A program made the position numbers and the translations under genes. Positions 9,693 through 16,625 of a stretch of 34,807 nucleotides of DNA are shown here, in pieces. The stretch lies in the NCBI GenBank assembly GCA_001603905.1, contig LVAE01000041.1, forward strand, positions 1 through 34,807, written 5' to 3'. Positions within the stretch are counted from its first letter, which is position 1, and each line of letters begins with the position of its first letter. The notes below the pieces were generated by a model. That model searched no databases, was not told the origin of the DNA, and saw only the letters and a list, made by a program, of their open reading frames with translations. Source of the stretch: Fibrobacterales bacterium Fibro_02. Its GTDB lineage: Bacteria; Fibrobacterota; Fibrobacteria; Fibrobacterales; Fibrobacteraceae.

Positions 9693-10460
9693 CTATTTTA
9701 CGATTCCGACATCGCTCATTTTCACGAAGCCGCGGACTTTTTCACCGAGGCGGATTTCGGCGAAATTGCCCTGTTCGCTAAGCACTTCGAAGGAGGTTCC
9801 TTCGGAAAGCGTGTTGAGCGTTTGGGACCTGTCGTTCGGGGCGCTGGTCACGTCGGCGTCCTTTGCCGTGACGACTCCGGTGATTTCCGTTTCTGCGACG
9901 AAAACCTTGTAGCCGGCGCTCATCGCGATGATGCCGAAAACGCAGGATAATGCGAACATGCCGCCGATCAGTACATTCTTGGTGCGTCCGCTACGGCTGA
10001 TGCGTCTGGCGACGGCGAGTAACGCGATTGCCCAGAAGATTCCGAGAAGCGTCCACATCTGCGCCTTGAGTGAAAGCGCGTGGTGCGCCTTGAAAAGTCC
10101 TGCGAGGAGCGGGTTCTCTTCACCGTCTTCTTCCACCTTGTCACGCGTCATGGCCTGCGCGTACTTGAGGTTGTGCAGGATGTCGTCGTTGCTCGGGTCA
10201 AGCCGCAGGGCCGACTTGTAATAGTAAATGGCGAAGCCGAGCTTGCCGCCCCTGAAGTAGGCGTTGCCCAGGTTGTAGTAGAGGTCGGAATTTTCGATGC
10301 CGTTGTCGGCGCAGGTGCGCCATTCGTCAACGGCGCGATCAAAGTCGCCCTCGTTGTATGCCTTGGCGCCAGCCTCGATGCCGTTGCAATGTTCTGCGGC
10401 GAAACATGTCGTCGCAAGAGCTATCATCATGGCGAAAAAGATAAATACTTTCAGTTTCAT
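9693..10460 (-). CDS. batE: BatE-like TPR/SH3 protein
   Basis: This 255-residue envelope protein belongs to the Bat (Bacteroides aerotolerance) group. Residues 1-21 are a signal peptide ending in CFAA. Residues 25-100 hold TPR repeats, including DLYYNLGNAYFRGGKLGFAI and YYKSALRLDPSNDDILHNLK. Two membrane segments follow near 136-152 and 164-184. The C-terminal 70 residues form an SH3-like domain (TSAPNDRSQTLNTLSEGTSF ... GFVKMSDVGIVK). Its ATG lies one base after the batD stop, and AAAGG inside the batD end serves as ribosome binding site, so the two form a coupled pair. Bat proteins are thought to protect the envelope or assemble surface complexes; the exact role is unknown. Confidence 0.85.
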   Translation of the reverse strand: MKLKVFIFFAMMIALATTCFAAEHCNGIEAGAKAYNEGDFDRAVDEWRTCADNGIENSDLYYNLGNAYFRGGKLGFAIYYYKSALRLDPSNDDILHNLKYAQAMTRDKVEEDGEENPLLAGLFKAHHALSLKAQMWTLLGIFWAIALLAVARRISRSGRTKNVLIGGMFALSCVFGIIAMSAGYKVFVAETEITGVVTAKDADVTSAPNDRSQTLNTLSEGTSFEVLSEQGNFAEIRLGEKVRGFVKMSDVGIVK

Positions 10461-10461
10461 A

Positions 10462-12273
10462 TTATACCTTTAGTCCTTCGCACAGCTTTTCGACATCTTT
10501 CAACATTTGCTCCTGCTCGTCCTTGGTCGGGTTCACCGGGGCGTACCGCGCGAACGCGCACTTTTCGAGCCAGCTGTCGATGGCCGCAATCGTTTCGTCT
10601 TTCACGCCGAGCTTTGCAAGTTCTTCTTTCATTTGCGGGCGGGTCATGCCCTTGAATTCCAGGTTCGTCTTGTCGCTTAAGTAGTTGATTAAGCCGTTTT
10701 CAAGGGCGGCGTAGAGAGCCTTGGCGTCGCCCTTCTGGAGAGCGGTGCGTGCATCGGCAAAGCGTGCCTTGAGCATCTTGTCTGCCTTGCCCTTACGTAC
10801 GAGGGCTGCATCGCTGTTGTGCTTGCGACGGCTGCGGACGGCGAAAGTCACGATCAGGTAGAAGGGGATGGCGGCGGCAAAAATCACCCAGTAAATAATG
10901 TTCTTGTAGGGGGCGGTATTGTCTTTCGCTTCGTTCACCTTGTGGATAAAGCGAATGTCGCTGCCGAGTGATTCGATTTCCTGCTTTTGCACGGCGGCGG
11001 GGCCTTGTGCGACCGGTGCCTGGAAAATGGCTTCGGGGGCGGCTTCACCCTTTTCGACGGTGACGTTCCAGGGGCCCGCCTTTGCGGTTTCGTACTTCTT
11101 TTTGCTCGGGTTGAACCAGGAGTAGGTAATTTCGGGAATGGTGAATTCGCCCTTCTTTTTGGGGTACAGGAATACGCGGATGTTCTTGGTGGTAATCACC
11201 TTGTTGCCGACGATTTTCTTGTTGAGCTCGTTCTCGGGGGGCACGGAGCGGAATTCGCCAAAGTCGGGGAGCTTGGGGTCGGTAATGGAACCGGGGAGAC
11301 CGTCGCCCTTGATGTTTATGGTGAGGGTCATCGCTTCGCCGACCTTGAGTTCGGTGCGGTCGAAATCTGCGCTAAAGCTGTAGTTACCCACCATGCCGCT
11401 GAAGTTCGCGGGCTTGCCTTCGGTGGGGAGCGGCTTTACGGTAATGTTGATGGCGGGGGTCTGCGTTTCGGTCTCGACGGATTCCTGCTTGACGCTCCTG
11501 CTGGAGAACGTCATGCCGCCCATCTGCTTGTTTTCTTCGACAACTTTCGGCTCGCCGCGCTTGGTGTACTTGAACTTGAACGGGGGAATTTGAAGGGTGC
11601 CGCTCTTGGTGGAGCTTAACCAGGCGAACTTGGCGCTCGCTTGCATTTCGCGGCGGTTACCTTCGACGGGTTCGAACTTCATGTTCGAAAGGTCGCTGCG
11701 GTGTACGATAAAGTCGTCGCCGGTGCTCATGTCGGTTGCCTGGAGGCCGCCTTCGAAGTGTTCGTAGGTATGGAATCCGAGCGTCACGCTGAACTGTTCG
11801 CCTTCGTAGACCGTTTTCTTGCTCGGGGTGAGCGATACGGCAAGGGCATCGTCGCTGTAGGCGCGCTGAATGCTGATGGGAATGTCGCCTGTCAGGTTGC
11901 GTTTCTGCCCGTCGATGTTCATGAAAATCTGGCCGATGCTGATGCGGCCGGTCTTTTTCGGGGCTTTCAGATTGAAGGTGTATACGCGCGCCTTGTAACC
12001 GCCGCGGTTACGGCCATTACCAAAGAAGGAATTGAACATGTCCTCGATATCGGGGCGAATGACCTGGTCGGTACTGTCGAGGCTAATGAGGCTGAAGCCG
12101 TTTTCGGTCTCGATCTGCAAATCGCTACGGTTCTCGGGAAGTTCATTTAATGGGAAAACAAGCTGGAGTCCAAAGCTCTTGCCTGATTCCACGCGCTCGC
12201 GGTCCACTTGCAGGGACGGCCGTGCAGATGCGCACAGGGCGGCGGCTAGGCAAAATAAGATAATTCGTTTCAT
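10462..12273 (-). CDS. batD: BatD-like oxygen-tolerance protein
   Basis: The 603-residue product has a signal peptide (MKRIILFCLAAALCASA) and then several Ig-like beta domains with repeated 'vtPSKKTVYEGEQFSVTLGF' and 'FDRTELKVGEAMTLTINIKG' blocks, the pattern of BatD. A single membrane helix lies near 475-495 (IIYWVIFAAAIPFYLIVTF). A cytoplasmic C-terminal helical domain follows (LQKGDAKALYAALENGLINY). The start follows a TAAATT -10 box by only six bases and lacks a usable Shine-Dalgarno, so a leaderless mRNA is likely. BatD normally sits downstream of moxR, batA and batB; none is present upstream here, so batDE is a separated pair. Identification is by architecture and motifs. Confidence 0.87.
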   Translation of the reverse strand: MKRIILFCLAAALCASARPSLQVDRERVESGKSFGLQLVFPLNELPENRSDLQIETENGFSLISLDSTDQVIRPDIEDMFNSFFGNGRNRGGYKARVYTFNLKAPKKTGRISIGQIFMNIDGQKRNLTGDIPISIQRAYSDDALAVSLTPSKKTVYEGEQFSVTLGFHTYEHFEGGLQATDMSTGDDFIVHRSDLSNMKFEPVEGNRREMQASAKFAWLSSTKSGTLQIPPFKFKYTKRGEPKVVEENKQMGGMTFSSRSVKQESVETETQTPAINITVKPLPTEGKPANFSGMVGNYSFSADFDRTELKVGEAMTLTINIKGDGLPGSITDPKLPDFGEFRSVPPENELNKKIVGNKVITTKNIRVFLYPKKKGEFTIPEITYSWFNPSKKKYETAKAGPWNVTVEKGEAAPEAIFQAPVAQGPAAVQKQEIESLGSDIRFIHKVNEAKDNTAPYKNIIYWVIFAAAIPFYLIVTFAVRSRRKHNSDAALVRKGKADKMLKARFADARTALQKGDAKALYAALENGLINYLSDKTNLEFKGMTRPQMKEELAKLGVKDETIAAIDSWLEKCAFARYAPVNPTKDEQEQMLKDVEKLCEGLKV

Positions 12274-12279
12274 GTCCCA

Positions 12280-12308
12280 AATTTACCAAATTTCGCCAGA
12301 AAAGACAA
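12280..12308 (-). promoter_or_regulatory. Promoter of batDE, probably leaderless
   Basis: On the minus strand TTGTCT (12308-12303) is followed by a 17-base spacer and TAAATT (12285-12280), a good sigma-70-like match. Only six bases (TGGGAC) separate the -10 box from the batD ATG, so transcription should begin at or next to the start codon. Confidence 0.6.
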
Positions 12309-12366
12309 ATATGGCTAATTAGTATGTGGAATGTGAGATGAGTGAATCCAGAGGGGTGTTTGCAGG

Positions 12367-12454
12367 TGGATCCCCTCCCGCGTTTCACTTGGTCGAGGAT
12401 GACTCTTGTAGGGGCGTCATCCTGGAACGACAGAATGGAGTGACGGGATCCAGA
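12367..12454. repeat. Dispersed intergenic repeat, GTCATCCTGG type
   Basis: The stretch 12274-12498 has no gene. It holds a GTGGATCCCCTCCCGC segment (12367-12382), a GTCGAGGATGAC piece, and GTCATCCTGG (12417-12426) paired with GGATCCAG (12447-12454), so the outer parts are partly inverted copies of each other. Related GTCATCCTGAGC ... GGATCT elements occur at 25.2 and 32.8 kb. It resembles REP/MITE-like non-coding repeats scattered between genes. The remainder of the gap is A/T-rich and featureless. Confidence 0.55.
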
Positions 12455-12498
12455 ACGGAATTGTAAGCAAATAATTAATAAATATATTCTTTTTACCC

Positions 12499-12527
12499 TT
12501 GACGTGTTAGTAAAATTTTGTTAAAAT
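12499..12527 (+). promoter_or_regulatory. Strong sigma-70-like promoter of a tiny gene
   Basis: TTGACG (12499-12504), a 17-base spacer and TAAAAT (12522-12527) form the best-matched promoter in the window. Transcription should begin near 12534. The first 30 bases of the transcript contain a small hairpin, GACG-ATAAAA-CGTC (12547-12560), ahead of the AAAGG/AAAAGG ribosome-binding region. Confidence 0.75.
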
Positions 12528-12582
12528 TGGCGCGCTGTTTCAAAAAGACGATAAAACGTCGAAAATAAAGGATAAAAGGTAT

Positions 12583-12645
12583 ATGTACTGCATTCTCGCT
12601 GCCCTCCTGATCAAGAGCTTCAAGAAGCATGCCAAGCGCGCTTAA
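12583..12645 (+). CDS. 20-residue hydrophobic-cationic micropeptide (candidate)
   Basis: ATG 12583 is preceded by two purine-rich Shine-Dalgarno-like runs (AAAGG at 12567-12571 and AAAAGG at 12574-12579). Twenty codons follow, then a double stop TAATAA. The peptide is MYCILAALLI followed by KSFKKHAKRA: a short hydrophobic half and a strongly basic half, as in membrane-active or membrane-anchored micropeptides and some type I toxins. Codons are the C-ending, highly used set seen in hom and tkt (CTC, GCC, ATC, AAG, TTC, CGC), which argues for real translation. It sits alone between a near-consensus promoter and a strong terminator, with no partner gene on the same strand. The transcript may instead act as a small RNA. 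I do not recognise the family. Confidence 0.55.
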   Translation: MYCILAALLIKSFKKHAKRA

Positions 12646-12684
12646 TAAGCCGCATAAGCTGTATTTCTCTCTCTATGGTTATAG

Positions 12685-12719
12685 CCGGTTACGCTGAACA
12701 AGCGAACCGGTGTTTTTTT
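12685..12719 (+). terminator. Rho-independent terminator of the tiny gene
   Basis: CCGGTT-A-CGCT (12685-12695) pairs with AGCG-AACCGG (12701-12710) around the loop GAACA, with one bulged A. Seven T follow at 12713-12719. It closes a transcript of about 185 nt five bases before the mqnC stop on the other strand. Confidence 0.88.
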
Positions 12720-12724
12720 ATGCC

Positions 12725-13759
12725 TTAATCGAAGTTAAGTGAACGGCGGTAGGGGGTGAATCCTGCGTTGCGGATGAATTCTTCGGCCTGTTCGATGGTC
12801 GTGAGGCCGTGATTCTTGAGCACGTTTTCTTCGATGACGATACTGTTGATGTCGTCGGCACCTGCGTGCAGCCCGAGTTCACCTAAAGAAAGTCCCATGC
12901 CGAGGAGCGATACTTCGATATGCGGGATGTTGTCGAGGTACAGGCGGGAAAGCGCGAGTAGCTTGAGGTATTCGTCTCCACGTACGTGGCGGATGGGGAA
13001 CCTGTCGGTCTGCGGCTGGAAGGTCCACACCACGAAACTCTTGAAACCGCCTGCGATATCCTGGGTCTTGCGCACATATTCCAGGTGCTCGATGATTTCT
13101 TCGGGGGTTTCGACACTACCAAAGACAATGTTCGCGCTGCCGGGGAGTCCCTTCTTGTGGCAGGCGGCGAGCGTGTCGCACCATACCTGCGCGGGGAGCT
13201 TTTTCGGGCTCAACATTTGGCGCATACGGTCGGAGAGAATCTCGGCACCGGCGCCTGGAACGGAGCTGAGTCCTGCCGCCTTGAAAATGTCAAGCAGCTC
13301 GTCTAGGGAAATCCTGTTGAAAACGGCGATGCGGACGAGTTCCACCGGTGAAAATCCGCGAACCTTCATGCCCATTTCTTGCGTGAGCATTTTCAGGATG
13401 TCGGTGTAGTAGCTGAGCGGGAGCGCCTGGTTCACGCCTCCCTGCAAGAAAATCTGATCGGCGCCCCTGGCCTTGGCCTCAAGCGTCTTCTGGCGGATTT
13501 CGTCCAAATTAAGCACGTAGGCTTCGGGGCTGTGGGCGGGGCGGCAGAAACTGCAAAAACTACAGGTAATCTCGCAAACATTTGTGTAATTAATAATACG
13601 AAACGCCGTGTAACCAACCTTGTTTCCTGGGTTAATGCGGTGGCGCATGGCGTCGCCTGCCTGAACCACTTCGGTCCACGGGGCGTTTTTCAGAATGTTG
13701 AGTGCTTCCGCTGGGGTGAGGCGGGATCCTTCAATCGGTTTTTGCAGTAGGGAATTCAT
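12725..13759 (-). CDS. mqnC: Cyclic dehypoxanthinyl futalosine synthase, MqnC-like
   Basis: A 344-residue radical-SAM enzyme of the MqnC/MqnE/CofH group. MqnC cyclises dehypoxanthine futalosine in the futalosine route to menaquinone. The cluster motif is C62-x3-C66-x2-C69 (NYTNVCEITCSFCSF). QIFLQGGVNQ, PGAGAEIL, ETPEEIIEHLEYVRKTQD and SRLYLDNIPHIEVS follow. LQGG rather than the VGG of MqnE points to MqnC. Deviations are GAGAEIL for the usual GGGAEIL, and LLGMGLSLGELGLHAGADD where MqnC normally has a Trp-Val-Thr-Gln-Gly block. No other menaquinone gene is adjacent. The ATG lacks a Shine-Dalgarno and lies eight bases from a TATTTT box. A CofH-like relative with another substrate is possible. 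Confidence 0.82.
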   Translation of the reverse strand: MNSLLQKPIEGSRLTPAEALNILKNAPWTEVVQAGDAMRHRINPGNKVGYTAFRIINYTNVCEITCSFCSFCRPAHSPEAYVLNLDEIRQKTLEAKARGADQIFLQGGVNQALPLSYYTDILKMLTQEMGMKVRGFSPVELVRIAVFNRISLDELLDIFKAAGLSSVPGAGAEILSDRMRQMLSPKKLPAQVWCDTLAACHKKGLPGSANIVFGSVETPEEIIEHLEYVRKTQDIAGGFKSFVVWTFQPQTDRFPIRHVRGDEYLKLLALSRLYLDNIPHIEVSLLGMGLSLGELGLHAGADDINSIVIEENVLKNHGLTTIEQAEEFIRNAGFTPYRRSLNFD

Positions 13760-13767
13760 TGATTTTT

Positions 13768-13796
13768 AAAATAGAAAAAATGCACGGCCCTGTATA
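13768..13796 (-). promoter_or_regulatory. Likely mqnC promoter, near-leaderless
   Basis: On the minus strand TATACA (13796-13791), 17 bases and TATTTT (13773-13768) match the sigma-70 pattern at four of six positions each. The -10 box ends eight bases before the ATG. The divergent hom promoter must lie in the same 81-base gap; TATACT (13793-13798) and TATCTT (13803-13808) are its -10 candidates. Confidence 0.45.
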
Positions 13797-13840
13797 CTTT
13801 TCTATCTTTAGCCCGTAAAAATTTAAAATGGAGACGCCTT

Positions 13841-15130
13841 ATGCTGCGTATTGGACTTATTGGTACTGGAACCGTCGGTGGCGGTGTTATTCAGATTCTC
13901 GAACAGAAAATTGCCGAGTATAAGGAAAAGCTCGGTGTCGAACTCGAACTCGCCTGCATTTGCGCGAAGTCCGAAGAGGAAGTTGCCCCGTACAAGGCAA
14001 AGGGCTACAAGGTTTCGACCAACGCCGACGAAATGATCGCCGGTGACGATATCGACGTGCTTGTGGAACTCGCCGGTGGCTACAACATGCCGCGCAAGTG
14101 GATCCTCGCTGCTCTCGAAAGCGGCAAGCACGTGGTGACGGCCAACAAGGCTCTCCTCGCCAAGTACGGTCACGAAATTTTCCCGCTCGCTGCCAAGAAG
14201 GGCCTGCATGTGCTGTTCGAAGCCGCTGTTGGCGGTGGCATTCCTATCATCCGTAGCCTGCAGGAAGGCCTGCTCGGCTCTACGGTGGAACACCTGAGCT
14301 GCATTATCAACGGTACCTGTAACTATATCCTCAGCCGCATGGCCGAAGAAGGTCTCGACTTCGACGTCGTCCTGAAGGACGCCCAGAAGCTCGGCTTTGC
14401 CGAAGCTGACCCGACTTTCGACATCGAAGGTATCGACTCCGCCCACAAGACAGCCCTCCTCGCTAGCCTCTGCAGCGGCAAGCGCGTGGACTTCGAAAAG
14501 ATTCACGTCACCGGTATTTCCAAGATTACCGCCCAGGATATCGCGTTCGCCAAGGAACTTGGCTGCTGCGTGAAGCTTCTCGGCATCTATCACCGTGACG
14601 GTGACCGCGTGGACGCCCGTGTCCATCCGTGCTTCGTCCCGAATACGAACCTGCTCTCGAACGTGAACGGTGTTATCAACGCCGTCTATCTCAAGTGCGA
14701 CAACCTCGGCGAAACGGTCCAGACCGGTGCCGGTGCTGGTCGCCTCCCGACCGCCTCTGCAGTCGTGGCCGACCTCGTGTCCCTCGCTCGTTCTACCGAT
14801 CAGGGCAGCCGCAAGGCCCTCCCGATGGGCTGGTTCAACGTCGAAAACTCTGCAACGCTCGTTCCGATTTCCGAAACCAGCGCCCGCTACTACCTGCGCT
14901 TCACTTCCCGTGACGCATGCGGCGTGCTCGCAAAGATCACGAGCATCCTCGCCGAGAACAACATCTCGATCGAAACCATTATCCAGAAGAACGTGAACGA
15001 TCCGGGTAAGGTCTCTGTCGTGGTGATTACCGAAAAGACGCTCGACTGCAAGGCCTCGAAGGCGGTGGACGCTATCGACGCCCTGCCCGAAATTGTCGAG
15101 AAGAGCCAGGTCATCCGTTTCCTCGCGTAA
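13841..15130 (+). CDS. hom: Homoserine dehydrogenase with ACT domain
   Basis: Hom reduces aspartate semialdehyde to homoserine, the branch point to threonine and methionine. The 429-residue, single-function length is typical. It begins with the Rossmann fingerprint GLIGTGTVGGGV (residues 5-16). It continues with VVTANKALLAKYG, the catalytic-domain block FEAAVGGGIPIIRSLQEGL, IINGTCNYILSRM and LGFAEADPTFDIEGIDSAHK, and ends with an ACT domain (about 347-425: YYLRFTSRDACGVLAKITSI). The ACT domain implies feedback control, probably by threonine. ATG 13841 is set by GGAG seven bases upstream. It is followed after 43 bases by the sugar-phosphate transferase gene. Codon use is strongly C-ending, suggesting high expression. 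Confidence 0.97.
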   Translation: MLRIGLIGTGTVGGGVIQILEQKIAEYKEKLGVELELACICAKSEEEVAPYKAKGYKVSTNADEMIAGDDIDVLVELAGGYNMPRKWILAALESGKHVVTANKALLAKYGHEIFPLAAKKGLHVLFEAAVGGGIPIIRSLQEGLLGSTVEHLSCIINGTCNYILSRMAEEGLDFDVVLKDAQKLGFAEADPTFDIEGIDSAHKTALLASLCSGKRVDFEKIHVTGISKITAQDIAFAKELGCCVKLLGIYHRDGDRVDARVHPCFVPNTNLLSNVNGVINAVYLKCDNLGETVQTGAGAGRLPTASAVVADLVSLARSTDQGSRKALPMGWFNVENSATLVPISETSARYYLRFTSRDACGVLAKITSILAENNISIETIIQKNVNDPGKVSVVVITEKTLDCKASKAVDAIDALPEIVEKSQVIRFLA

Positions 15131-15134
15131 CGGA

Positions 15135-15164
15135 TTGCCCCCGCCCGTCGCAATTTTGTAATTT
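15135..15164 (+). promoter_or_regulatory. Possible internal promoter before the sugar transferase
   Basis: TTGCCC (15135-15140), 18 bases and TAATTT (15159-15164) end nine bases before the ATG at 15174, which has no Shine-Dalgarno. If used, the leader would be only a few bases long. Read-through from hom is an alternative. Confidence 0.3.
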
Positions 15165-15173
15165 AGAGCCGTT

Positions 15174-16625
15174 ATGATTCGTGCTGCTACATTGGAACGC
15201 ATCCTCGTGGTCCTGTCGGACTTCGTGGCGTTGTCGATTTGTTTTGCCCTCGCTTTCTGGGTGCAGTTCCACAGTGGTTGGATTGTAGACAAGTTCGACC
15301 CGAGCAAGGCGTTTGCCGATTATGCCCACATGGGACTTATTTTGAATGTGGGTTGGCTTTTCCTGTTTACCTGTGCCGGACTGTACCGTTCGTGGCTGTT
15401 GATGTCGAGAACGCACCAGATATTGCGCGTGTTACGTGCGGTGCTGATCGGTATCGTGGTCATTGTCGCGGTGCTTTTCGGTGCGGAATTCCTGGGCAAG
15501 GTCATGGCGAACGAGCCACTCAGTAGCGGTTACCTTTACGGCTCCCGATTCCCGTGGATCTTTATTTACGGCGGCTTTGCCCTGTTCCTGGTAGTTCTCT
15601 TCAGGATGTTCATCTATATGTTCCTGCGCAGCCTCTTGAGTCGCGGTTTCGGGGCGAACAACATCCTGGTGCTGGGGGCGACCGAAGCGGGCCGAAAGAT
15701 TGCCGAGGCGCTTGCGAAGACTCCCGAACGCGGACAGCGCGTGGTGGGATTTGTCGATGAACGCTTCCAGGTGATGGATCACGAGTTTGCGAACGTGCCG
15801 GTGCTTGGTAAGTATTCCGACCTGGCGGCTCTCATCAAGAAGTACAAGGTAACGGGCATTATCATTGCGCACGAGAGTTCTTCGCCGCAAGAAATTATGC
15901 GTGTGCTTGTGTGGGTCTGTGACCAGCGCGTGCACATTTACCTGGTGCCAGAACTCTATAGCGTGATTAACGGCCAGTTCAAGGCGAACCTGGTTTATGG
16001 TTTTGAACTGCAGGAACTTTTTGCTTTCACGATGCCCCTTTGGCAGGTCCGTATCAAGCGCATCATCGATATCTTGTTCGGTGCGTTCCTGGGCCTGTGC
16101 TCGCTGCCGGTTTGCCTGATTGCGGCAATTGCGATTAAGCTGGAAGATCATGGTCCTGTGTTCTATTCGCAGGAACGTATTGGTCTTTATGGCAAGCCGT
16201 TTACGGTGTTCAAGTTCCGCACGATGCGTACCGATGCCGAAAAGTTCGGTGCCCAGTGGGCGACCAAGGATGACCCGCGAATTACCAAGGTGGGCAAGTT
16301 CCTCCGCAAGACCCGTATTGACGAACTTCCGCAGATTTTGTGTGTGCTTAAGGGCGACATGAGCATGGTGGGCCCGCGCCCGGAACGTGCCGTGTTTATC
16401 GCCAAGCTTCGTGAAGAGATTCCTTTTTATATTAGCCGCCTGAAGATGAAGCCCGGCCTGACCGGTTGGGCTCAGGTGTGCCACCACTACGATACCAGTA
16501 CCGAAGACGTGAAGATCAAGTTGCAGTATGACATGTATTACTTCGAGAACATGAGCCTGTTGCTTGATTTCCAGATTCTGGTGCGTACAGTGTATGTTGT
16601 TCTAACAGGCAAGGGAGCGCAGTAA
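15174..16625 (+). CDS. Polyprenyl-phosphate sugar-1-phosphate transferase (WbaP/WcaJ type)
   Basis: This 483-residue membrane enzyme moves a sugar-1-phosphate from a UDP-sugar to undecaprenyl phosphate, the first step of capsule, exopolysaccharide or O-antigen repeat assembly. Four hydrophobic segments (about 9-31, 53-72, 88-107, 128-150) precede a nucleotide-binding-like domain (164-270, starting NILVLGATEAGRKIAEAL). A re-entrant membrane hairpin follows near 297-321. The catalytic domain comes next: GPVFYSQERIG, FKFRTMR, DPRITKVGKFLRKTRIDELP, QILCVLKGDMSMVGPRPER and MKPGLTGWAQV. It ends in TAA sharing a base with the nadC ATG. The sugar cannot be told from sequence. No other polysaccharide genes adjoin it, so it may be an orphan initiator serving a distant cluster. 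Confidence 0.93.
   Translation: MIRAATLERILVVLSDFVALSICFALAFWVQFHSGWIVDKFDPSKAFADYAHMGLILNVGWLFLFTCAGLYRSWLLMSRTHQILRVLRAVLIGIVVIVAVLFGAEFLGKVMANEPLSSGYLYGSRFPWIFIYGGFALFLVVLFRMFIYMFLRSLLSRGFGANNILVLGATEAGRKIAEALAKTPERGQRVVGFVDERFQVMDHEFANVPVLGKYSDLAALIKKYKVTGIIIAHESSSPQEIMRVLVWVCDQRVHIYLVPELYSVINGQFKANLVYGFELQELFAFTMPLWQVRIKRIIDILFGAFLGLCSLPVCLIAAIAIKLEDHGPVFYSQERIGLYGKPFTVFKFRTMRTDAEKFGAQWATKDDPRITKVGKFLRKTRIDELPQILCVLKGDMSMVGPRPERAVFIAKLREEIPFYISRLKMKPGLTGWAQVCHHYDTSTEDVKIKLQYDMYYFENMSLLLDFQILVRTVYVVLTGKGAQ

Noticed and set aside
12534..12719. 6S RNA, tmRNA or SRP RNA as the identity of the small transcript
   Set aside because: The 5' and 3' ends do not pair into a long bulged rod, there is no tRNA-like end or SRP tetraloop domain, and a codon-biased ORF with double stop fits better.
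12274..12724. CRISPR array or attachment site in the longest non-coding block
   Set aside because: The repeated pieces are not regularly spaced and no integrase, cas or tRNA gene adjoins.
13780..13795. LexA-like box (TGCAC...) between mqnC and hom
   Set aside because: The second half-site GTGCA, which I recall for Fibrobacter LexA, is absent (CTGTA instead).
13823..15307. Long minus-strand frame opposite hom
   Set aside because: Low-complexity His/Val/Glu composition and complete overlap with a clear homoserine dehydrogenase; a codon-bias shadow. The same holds for 17532-19397 opposite maeB and 30125-31606 opposite tkt.
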